DNA of 19,037 nt, taken from positions 1 through 19,037 of the forward strand of contig JBNRMS010000055.1 in NCBI GenBank assembly GCA_050309735.1. The letters run 5' to 3'. Source of the stretch: UMGS1002 sp050309735. Lineage in GTDB: Bacteria > Bacillota > Clostridia > Oscillospirales > CAG-272. This document shows positions 7,809 to 13,834 of this stretch, one piece after another (positions within the stretch are counted from its first letter, which is position 1; each line of letters opens with the position of its first letter). The notes beneath the pieces are model-generated. The model did no database searches, was not told where the DNA came from, and was given only the letters and a program-made list of their open reading frames with translations. The position numbers were made by a program, and so were the translations under genes.

Positions 7809-9305
7809 ATGTTTAAGAAAATTCTGTTGTTTGCGGTGCTGGCAGGTATTCTCCTCGGAGCGGTTGCCTGCACCGACCCGCAAGACAAGGGACAACCCGA
7901 CGACACAACCGAGGCAATAGGCTCGGTTGACACAGAGGACATCTCGGACAAATATGACGAGAACGGATATCTCCTTGATGATATCCCCGCGGGCACTAAT
8001 TTTGGCAGCGCCGAGGTGACCTTCTTCCACTGGAGCGACCACACAATGAAGGAATTTTACTCCGAGGGAGAAAGCGGCGACCTTATCGGCGACGAAATCT
8101 ACAAACGCAATCTTATTGTCGAGGACAGACTCGGAATTAAGCTGAATTATGTCTCGGCGCCCGGAAACGATAAAAACGTTCAGACCTTCGTGCAGAAGGC
8201 GCAGATCGACGTATCAAGCGGAACCTGCGAATTCGACATTATCGCCGGCTACAGCCGCACACCCCCGCTTATGGCTCTCACCGGCGGTCTTATCGAAGAC
8301 CTCACCGAGCTTGACTATCTTGATTTTGACAAGCCCTGGTGGCCGGATCTGCTCGTTGACCAGTGCCTTATCAACGACAGGCTCTATTTCTGCTCGGGCG
8401 ATATCTCGACAAACCTGCTCTGGATGACAGTTGCCACTTTTTATAGCAAAAGCCTTATCGAAACACAGAACCTTGAAGATCCATATCAGTTGGTTAAGGA
8501 CAACAAGTGGACGCTTGATAAGCTTATTAGTATGTCCCAGAACAAATACGAGGACAAAAACGGAAACGGCGTTGCCGACGACGGCGACTTTTACGGCTAT
8601 GTAATTTATGATATAAACACAGACGCCTTTTTCACCGCTGCCGGCTTCCTCGCGCTTGAGAAGAACAATAGCGGCGATATTGTTGTTTCGCCAAAGCTTG
8701 AGGATCAGGTGATATACAATCTTATTGATAAGCTTGGAGACTGGTACACCTCGTCGAATGATGTTCGCAATGCAAACTCAACCTCAATTCGCAACATCTT
8801 CTTTGATGAGCGTGCAATATTCACAATGGACCGCGTGTTTATAGTTGCCGGCAAGGACACAAGCTCCACCCCGAAAATCGAATTTGAATACGGCATCCTT
8901 CCAAATCCCAAATATGACGATTACCAGGAAAATTATGTTACAAATGTAGGTCACCCCTATACAATGTACGCGATATCAACCGGAGCCTTTGACGCTAATG
9001 CCTGCGCGGCGGTGATCGAATGTCTGGCGTCCGAGAGCTATCGTCGAGTGACCCCGGTGGTCTTTGAAACCGCGATGAAGGTTAAATATGCAAGCGATCC
9101 TAATGCGGCTGAGATGTATGATATCCTGCGAAGCACAGTAAGCTTCGATCTCGGCCGGCTATACAGCAACCAGATAGGCGACGTTTACAAGGAAATGCGA
9201 GCCCAGGTTCACACAAATGCCAAGACCTTTGCCTCGCAGTATAAGGCGCTCTCGAAAGTTATCGAAAACGGAATCAAGCTGATAACAAACGCGTACTTTG
9301 AATAA
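7809..9305 (+). CDS. Extracellular solute-binding lipoprotein, paralog 2
   Basis: Predicted 498-residue lipoprotein with a signal peptide (MFKK start, hydrophobic core, AVAC lipobox with C21) and an acidic linker before the folded domain. Residues 249-260 (D249, N251, N253, G254, D257, D260) match an EF-hand-like calcium loop at the place seen in the other two SBPs. It is clearly homologous to the gene directly downstream (shared SGDLIGDEI, DFDKPWWPD and TDAFFTAAGFLALEK segments) and more distantly to the one at 404. It lies at the end of the catabolic operon, so its ligand is probably the glycoside handled by the upstream enzymes. No transporter membrane subunit is encoded nearby. AAAGGA lies nine bases before the ATG. 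Confidence 0.9.
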   Translation: MFKKILLFAVLAGILLGAVACTDPQDKGQPDDTTEAIGSVDTEDISDKYDENGYLLDDIPAGTNFGSAEVTFFHWSDHTMKEFYSEGESGDLIGDEIYKRNLIVEDRLGIKLNYVSAPGNDKNVQTFVQKAQIDVSSGTCEFDIIAGYSRTPPLMALTGGLIEDLTELDYLDFDKPWWPDLLVDQCLINDRLYFCSGDISTNLLWMTVATFYSKSLIETQNLEDPYQLVKDNKWTLDKLISMSQNKYEDKNGNGVADDGDFYGYVIYDINTDAFFTAAGFLALEKNNSGDIVVSPKLEDQVIYNLIDKLGDWYTSSNDVRNANSTSIRNIFFDERAIFTMDRVFIVAGKDTSSTPKIEFEYGILPNPKYDDYQENYVTNVGHPYTMYAISTGAFDANACAAVIECLASESYRRVTPVVFETAMKVKYASDPNAAEMYDILRSTVSFDLGRLYSNQIGDVYKEMRAQVHTNAKTFASQYKALSKVIENGIKLITNAYFE

Positions 9306-9440
9306 ATAAAAAACAATTAAATAAGCGTATCCTGCAAAATGGCGTTAAGTATTTTCTCGGACAATCATGAACCCTGAACTGAGCCCGGAGTGAACTATTC
9401 CCCGATTTTATTTAATTTATATAAAGAGAGGAAATAGCCG
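9306..9440 (+). other. Gap between the tandem SBP genes
   Basis: No gene or clear terminator is present in these 135 bases. AATTAAATAA (9315-9324) and its exact complement TTATTTAATT (9408-9417) are 83 bases apart. In such AT-rich sequence this may be chance, but it could pair and loop out the gap. Confidence 0.4.
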
Positions 9441-10940
9441 ATGATTATGAGAATCATGCTGTTTGCCATGCTGGCCGCTCTGCTTCTCGGAAGCGTCTCT
9501 TGTACAAACCCGGGAGAAGAGGAACGAGCGAGCGAAACTGTAAATGCAGCCGATGACAGAACCCAAGCCGATAATATCCAAGATGGGTATGACGAGAACC
9601 GATATCTTCTTGACGATGTTCCCGAGGGTCTTAACTTCGAAAACGCCGAGGTCACTTTTCTTATTTGGAGCGAGCATTCGATGACCGAATTTTACTCCGA
9701 CCAAATGAGCGGAGACTTGATAGGCGATGAGATTTTCAAGCGCAATGACACAGTGGAAAACCGGTTGGGTGTTGAGTTAAAGTTTGTATCGACTCCCGGC
9801 AACGCCGACAATATGCAGGCCTATGCAAAAAAGGCTCAGACAGATGTTTCAAGCGGGGCTTGTGATTACGATATCTACGCCAGCTACAGTCGCACAACCC
9901 CACTTCTAACCCTGAACGGCGGTATATTAGAGGATCTGAACTCGCTTGACTACATTGATTTTGACAAGCCCTGGTGGCCGGATAAGCTTGTTGACGAGTG
10001 TCTTATCAATAACAGGCTCTATTTCTGCACGGGTGATATTTCGACAAGTCTTTTGTGGATGACAATAGCGACATTCTTCAACAAAGATCTCATAGGGTCT
10101 TATAATCTTGAGGACCCTTATGAAATGGTTGCCAATGACACGTGGACTATTGATAAGCTTATCAGCATGACCCTGAATAAATATGAGGACAGAAACGGAA
10201 ACGGTGTGGCAGATGACAACGACTTTTTCGGATATACGATTTATAATGTAAACACAGACGCCTTTTTCACCGCTGCCGGCTTCCTCGCTCTTGAGAAGAA
10301 TAATAGCGGCGAGATTATCATCTCCCCGCGCCTTGAGGATCAGAGGATTCATGATCTGCTTGATAAGCTTGGAGACTGGTTTACCAACACCTCCGACCTT
10401 TATCACGTTAACAAAACCTCAATCCGCGATGTTTTCTTCAACCAGCTCTCGATCTTTACGATGGATCGCGTGTTTATAGTGGCCGGCAAGGATAACACCC
10501 AAACCGGGAAAATTGAGTTTGGGTATGGAATCCTCCCCAATCCGAAATACGACGTGAATCAGGTCGATTATGTCACAAATATAGGCTATACATATACAAT
10601 GTACGGGATATCGACCGGCGCATTCAATGCTGACGCTTCTGCGGCGGTGCTTGAGTGCTTGGCGTCGGACAGCTATCGGAATGTGACGCCGCTTGTGTTT
10701 GAAACGGCGATGAAGGTTAAATACGCCAGCGACCCCAAAGCGGCGGCGACCTACGATATTCTGCGCGCCACAGTCAGCTTTGATTTAGGGCGGCTCTACA
10801 GCGGGCAGATAAGCGATGTCTACAAAGTTATGCGGCAGGCGGTCTTTAATAACACAAAAACCTTCGCCTCTCAGTATAAATCTCTCACGACGGTTATGAA
10901 TAACGGAATTAAACTGATATCCGATGCGTATTTTGATTGA
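9441..10940 (+). CDS. Extracellular solute-binding lipoprotein, paralog 3 (tandem duplicate)
   Basis: Predicted 499-residue lipoprotein, last gene of the operon. The signal peptide ends in an SVSC lipobox with C21, and an acidic, polar linker follows. The EF-hand-like loop is at 250-261 (D250, N252, N254, G255, D258, D261). The protein aligns with the preceding SBP end to end, so it arose by tandem duplication; one 64-base stretch is almost identical in DNA between them. An AGAGAGGAAA Shine-Dalgarno region lies just upstream; ATG 9441 and ATG 9447 are both possible, with the former better spaced. Having two diverged SBPs in one operon suggests a shared transporter with different ligand preferences, but this is inferred. 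Confidence 0.9.
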   Translation: MIMRIMLFAMLAALLLGSVSCTNPGEEERASETVNAADDRTQADNIQDGYDENRYLLDDVPEGLNFENAEVTFLIWSEHSMTEFYSDQMSGDLIGDEIFKRNDTVENRLGVELKFVSTPGNADNMQAYAKKAQTDVSSGACDYDIYASYSRTTPLLTLNGGILEDLNSLDYIDFDKPWWPDKLVDECLINNRLYFCTGDISTSLLWMTIATFFNKDLIGSYNLEDPYEMVANDTWTIDKLISMTLNKYEDRNGNGVADDNDFFGYTIYNVNTDAFFTAAGFLALEKNNSGEIIISPRLEDQRIHDLLDKLGDWFTNTSDLYHVNKTSIRDVFFNQLSIFTMDRVFIVAGKDNTQTGKIEFGYGILPNPKYDVNQVDYVTNIGYTYTMYGISTGAFNADASAAVLECLASDSYRNVTPLVFETAMKVKYASDPKAAATYDILRATVSFDLGRLYSGQISDVYKVMRQAVFNNTKTFASQYKSLTTVMNNGIKLISDAYFD

Positions 10941-10961
10941 TGCGGGAAAGATTTGGAGATG

Positions 10962-11006
10962 AAAAAGCGGGGCAAACTTCAAAAAATGAAGTTTGCCCCG
11001 GCTTTT
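10962..11006. terminator. Bidirectional intrinsic terminator between convergent genes
   Basis: Arms 10968-10981 and 10987-11000 form a perfect 14-base stem with an A5 loop. An A run lies before it and a T run after it, so it can stop the plus-strand SBP operon and also the minus-strand gene ending at 11027. Confidence 0.92.
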
Positions 11007-11026
11007 GTTTTTTGAATTTAGGCCGG

Positions 11027-11263
11027 TCAGTTAGCCTCGACCTCCTCGGCTGCGTCGGCCTCGTCCTCAAAGCAGACATCGCAATCGTCGCATCCGTCGT
11101 CAATAAAATCCTCGCACTCGCACGAGCTTATACTAAAATATTTGTTAAACAATCTGAAAATGACATACGCCCCGGCGCAGACAGCCGCGGTTATCGTTAA
11201 CGTAACGGCGAAAATCTTCAAATAATCGGGTTTCTCAGGCTTCCTTCTGCAAAAGTTAAACAT
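11027..11263 (-). CDS. Small membrane protein with acidic, cysteine-rich tail
   Basis: Predicted 78-residue protein. It has a basic N-terminus (R6, R7, K8, K11, K16), one transmembrane helix (about 15-37), then a strongly acidic tail holding C48, C50, C58, C61 and C64 in CEC and CDDCDVC patterns. The basic residues suggest the N-terminus stays inside and the acidic tail faces outside, although R37 and K41 weaken that reading. The tail looks able to bind metal ions. I know similar short acidic-tailed membrane proteins from Clostridia but no assigned function. The start at 11263 is firm: GGAGGAG lies seven bases upstream on the minus strand. The longer frame from 11323 has no such site. The divergent repeat at 11329-11430 places -10 boxes just upstream. 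Confidence 0.75.
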   Translation of the reverse strand: MFNFCRRKPEKPDYLKIFAVTLTITAAVCAGAYVIFRLFNKYFSISSCECEDFIDDGCDDCDVCFEDEADAAEEVEAN

Positions 11264-11328
11264 GCTAAATCTCCTCCATTTTGTTCTCCGCCCGGATTCC
11301 GGCCGGACGCCCGGTGAATACATTTATA

Positions 11329-11430
11329 TATATTATAACATAGTCGCAAGCGAATTTCTCCCATGCGCTCACACGCCGTTGCGACATCGCAGCTTTTTTC
11401 AAAAGCTGCCAGTGTGTATATTATAACATA
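11329..11430 (-). repeat. Hairpin/promoter repeat, copy L (pointing left)
   Basis: The minus strand of this stretch aligns without gaps to 11538-11639 on the plus strand, with 12 differences in 102 bases by hand count. It contains two extended -10 boxes (TGTTATAAT, cores 11425-11420 and 11337-11332) 88 bases apart. A perfect 9-base stem with a 3-base loop lies at 11389-11409. A second pair of arms, GTCGCAA/TTGCGAC, lies at 11343-11349 and 11379-11385. The last -10 box is well placed to drive the minus-strand gene starting at 11263. Confidence 0.85.
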
Positions 11431-11537
11431 CATTAGTCCAAAAGGGAAGGTTTATTTTCAAATTAATTCGGCTTGCGTATAAAAGGAGATTTGCCGGCGC
11501 ACAAAATTAGCGTGGGCTCTTTATTTTGAAGGTGCAA
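11431..11537. other. Spacer between the divergent repeats, nothing recognised
   Basis: No gene, RNA or clear regulatory site is visible between the two inverted repeat copies. The frames that cross it are repeat read-through. TTTATT at 11520-11525 is 17 bases before the first plus-strand TATAAT and may serve as a weak -35. Confidence 0.5.
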
Positions 11538-11639
11538 TATGGTATAATATACATATTGGCAGCTTTTGAAAAAAGCTGCGATGTCGCAACGGCGAGGTTA
11601 CGCATGGAGGAAATTCACTTGCGACTATGGTATAATATA
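11538..11639 (+). repeat. Hairpin/promoter repeat, copy R (pointing right)
   Basis: Plus-strand copy of the element. Extended -10 boxes TGGTATAAT have cores at 11543-11548 and 11631-11636, 88 bases apart as in copy L. The 9-base hairpin is at 11559-11579. The GTCGCAA/TTGCGAC arms are at 11583-11589 and 11619-11625. Stem arms are identical between copies, while most differences fall in the loop between the second pair of arms. No good -35 precedes the second box, consistent with extended -10 promoters. The element points toward prmC. Confidence 0.85.
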
Positions 11640-11681
11640 CATATTGGCAGGTTTCGGAGAATCCTGCGACAAGGGTATAAT
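11640..11681 (+). repeat. Truncated third unit of the repeat
   Basis: The start of a further unit continues in register: its hairpin (11647-11667) is exactly 88 bases after the previous one. The stem is GCAGG/CCTGC with one T-T mismatch and then TTC/GAA. The unit then breaks off and a last TATAAT (11676-11681) appears after only 45 bases. That box, 35 bases before the prmC start codon, is the nearest candidate -10. Confidence 0.7.
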
Positions 11682-11716
11682 ATAACTGAAGTTTTGCAGA
11701 AGGAGGCTTGCCCCGA

Positions 11717-12580
11717 ATGACATACGATAAAATCGTCTCTTTGCTGTTAGCGGCCGGCATCCGAGACGCGGCGCACGAAGCGGCTCTCCTGATCGGGCAT
11801 TTTTGCAATGCGGGGCCGGCAGAAATACCCCTTTTGCGCGGCCGCGAGCTTGACTGTCCGAATCTTGAGCAGGCGGTAAATCTGCGTACCGGGCGCTATC
11901 CTCTGCAATATATACTTGGCAAATGGGGCTTTTGCTCCGAGAGTTATCTGCTCTCGACCGACTGCCTGATACCTCGACCCGACACAGAATTGCTTGTCGA
12001 GACGGCGGCCGAGCTGATAGTTCCGGGCGGAAGATTTATCGACGCCGGAACGGGCAGCGGCTGTATTGCAATTTCGCTGCTTGCCGCAAGAGGCGATATT
12101 ACCGGAGTGGCTTTCGACATCTCGGAAGGTGCCATCAAGACGGCAGAGAAGAATGCCGAGCTAAATTCGGTCGCCGACCGGCTGACCATTTATCGCGGCG
12201 ATATGCTTGACGAGCAGCTCTGGCGCTCGGCCGGCCTCTTTGATGCGGTGATATCAAATCCACCATATATTCCGACAGATGAAAGACATTTGCTTGAACC
12301 CGAACTCGCGCATGAGCCGCGCCGCGCGCTTGACGGCGGAGCCGACGGACTTGATTTTTACAGGGCAATAATAAAAAACGCCACCTTGGCGCTCGCTCCG
12401 GGCGGAGTGCTTATACTTGAGGTCGGTTACCGGCAGGCGGCATCTGTCGTGTCGCTCGCCGGGCTCGGGGGATATGGCGCCCGGATTCTCAAGGATATCG
12501 AGGGCAGGGAACGTGCCCTGGTTCTTCACCGCGCACAAGCGGAAGCACACACTCAAGAGCCGGCGAATACTATTAATTAG
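11717..12580 (+). CDS. prmC: Release factor glutamine methyltransferase PrmC (HemK)
   Basis: Predicted 287-residue SAM-dependent methyltransferase that modifies the glutamine of the GGQ motif in peptide-chain release factors. A helical N-terminal domain (about 1-75) recognises the release factor. The SAM-binding motif is GTGSGC (111-116), preceded by IPRPDTE, and the catalytic NPPY is at 181-184, followed by the family-typical EP..AL.GG.DGL segment. Length is normal for the family. AAGGAGG just upstream lies ten bases before ATG 11717; the TTG at 11708 is too close to be used. The final 15 or so residues after the last beta strand are hydrophilic and probably disordered. prf genes are not adjacent here; ddl follows after 50 bases. 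Confidence 0.95.
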   Translation: MTYDKIVSLLLAAGIRDAAHEAALLIGHFCNAGPAEIPLLRGRELDCPNLEQAVNLRTGRYPLQYILGKWGFCSESYLLSTDCLIPRPDTELLVETAAELIVPGGRFIDAGTGSGCIAISLLAARGDITGVAFDISEGAIKTAEKNAELNSVADRLTIYRGDMLDEQLWRSAGLFDAVISNPPYIPTDERHLLEPELAHEPRRALDGGADGLDFYRAIIKNATLALAPGGVLILEVGYRQAASVVSLAGLGGYGARILKDIEGRERALVLHRAQAEAHTQEPANTIN

Positions 12581-12630
12581 CGCGGCCATTTAATAAGGCC
12601 GGAAAAATAAACAGAAGGCGGTGCTGTATT

Positions 12631-13662
12631 TTGAATATCGCGATTCTTGCCGGAGGGCTGTCCCCGGAGCGGGATGTGTCGCTTGTTTCGGGCGGGCTTA
12701 TTGCCCGCGCGCTTGCCGAGCGGGGGCATAGGGTTTTTATGCTTGATGTTTACGAGGGGGTAAAGCTTGGTGGCCTTGATTTGCCAAAGCTTTTTACCTG
12801 CTCGCCCGATTATAATCACACAGTCGGGGAAACGGTGCCCGACCTTGAGGAGATTCAGCGCCGCAACGGCGGGCGCCGCGCCCTAATTGGTGAGGGCGTG
12901 ATGGAGGTCTGCCGCGCGGCAGACGTTGTTTTTATCGCGCTGCATGGCGCCATGGGCGAGAACGGCCAGATTCAGGCGACCTTTGATAATTATGACATAA
13001 AATACACCGGCTCTGGCTACATAGGCAGTCTGCTTGCGATGGATAAGGACATAAGCAAGAGAATATTAAAGTTTGGCGGAATTCCCACGCCCGAGTGGAT
13101 TTGTTACGACACAAAACTCGACCGGCCCGAGAAAATACTTGACACCCTGGGTCTGCCCTGCGTTGTCAAGCCCTGCTCGTGCGGGTCGAGCGTGGGGGTG
13201 TCTATAGTGGAGGACAGAGACGGGCTTGAGGCGGCGCTCATGCTCGCCGCCCGATACGAGCGGAATTTAGTCGTCGAGCGCAAGATAGACGGGCGCGAGC
13301 TGTCTGTCGGTGTTCTTGACCGAAAAGTTCTCCCCGCTATTGAAATAATCCCCAAAGCACGATTCTATGACTATAAAAACAAATACAGCGGTCTGACCGA
13401 GGAAATCTGCCCCGCTCACCTCACCCCTGCCCAGGCCGAAAAACTCGGGCGCTATGCCCTCCTCGCCTTCGCCGCCCTGCGCCTTTACGGCTACGCCCGC
13501 CTTGACTTTATTCTTGATAACCAAGGTGAATTTTGGTGTCTTGAGGCTAACACCCTTCCCGGGATGACGCCAATGAGCCTTCTTCCCCAAGAGGCTGCCG
13601 CCGCCGGCATCAGCTATGGCGAGCTATGCGAAATAATCGCACAACAAGGGCTCAATAGATAA
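12631..13662 (+). CDS. ddl: D-alanine--D-alanine ligase
   Basis: Predicted 343-residue ATP-grasp enzyme that makes the D-Ala-D-Ala dipeptide for peptidoglycan in the cytoplasm. The N-terminus carries AGGLSPERDVSLVSG (7-21), then LHGAMGENG (104-112), the glycine-rich ATP loop GSSVGVS (185-191), R290-L-D-F, and the magnesium ligands E305 and N307 in EANTLPGMTP. The omega-loop reads KY (251-252); Tyr at this place is the D-Ala-D-Ala signature, while D-Ala-D-lactate ligases tend to have Phe or another residue, so vancomycin-type resistance is not predicted. The start is a TTG: it gives the canonical MNIAILAGG beginning, and AGAAGGCGGTG lies just upstream. It probably shares a transcript with prmC. 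Confidence 0.95.
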   Translation: MNIAILAGGLSPERDVSLVSGGLIARALAERGHRVFMLDVYEGVKLGGLDLPKLFTCSPDYNHTVGETVPDLEEIQRRNGGRRALIGEGVMEVCRAADVVFIALHGAMGENGQIQATFDNYDIKYTGSGYIGSLLAMDKDISKRILKFGGIPTPEWICYDTKLDRPEKILDTLGLPCVVKPCSCGSSVGVSIVEDRDGLEAALMLAARYERNLVVERKIDGRELSVGVLDRKVLPAIEIIPKARFYDYKNKYSGLTEEICPAHLTPAQAEKLGRYALLAFAALRLYGYARLDFILDNQGEFWCLEANTLPGMTPMSLLPQEAAAAGISYGELCEIIAQQGLNR

Positions 13663-13800
13663 CCGAGGGGTGCGATGCGACAGCCTTTCTTAACCGCACC
13701 TACCCGGGCAGGGCGGCTAAAATTCATAATTGTTCATTGCACGATATAGTTTTTTGCACCGATGGAGATAGTATTAGCGTTACCGAGGGCGAGATCAGAT
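13663..13800 (+). other. Gap between ddl and the membrane-protein gene
   Basis: No gene is visible. GGTGCG (13669-13674) and CGCACC (13695-13700) could pair around 20 bases, but no T run follows, so I do not call a terminator. TTCATA (13723-13728) and TATAGT (13745-13750) with a 16-base spacer form a weak promoter candidate. Confidence 0.4.
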
Positions 13801-13834
13801 AAGGAGGACAAGGCGCAAGCGCCGATATGCGATG
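13801..13834 (+). promoter_or_regulatory. Shine-Dalgarno, hairpin, then start codon (second case)
   Basis: AAGGAGG at 13801-13807 is 24 bases from the only plausible start, ATG 13832. Between them GGCG/CGCC (13812-13815 and 13820-13823) closes a CAAG tetraloop. Folding it out leaves about 12 bases of spacing. The ATG at 13827 is out of frame. The layout mirrors that at 369-406. Confidence 0.5.

Noticed and set aside
11218..11433. Minus-strand frame of 71 codons across the repeat
   Set aside because: It runs through the repeat and the membrane-protein gene in another frame; its similarity to the plus-strand frame at 11526-11720 comes from the shared repeat DNA, not from a protein family.
11329..11681. 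CRISPR array
   Set aside because: The 88-base repeat is too long, spacers are absent, units are internally palindromic with -10 boxes, and no cas gene is nearby.
11526..11720. Plus-strand frame of 64 codons (contains LRLWYNI)
   Set aside because: It is a translation of the repeat with no proper ribosome site. The conserved features are stems and -10 boxes, which explain the similarity better than coding.
12631..13662. D-Ala-D-lactate (vancomycin resistance) ligase
   Set aside because: The omega-loop has the KY pair typical of D-Ala-D-Ala ligases, and no vanH or vanX-like neighbours are present.
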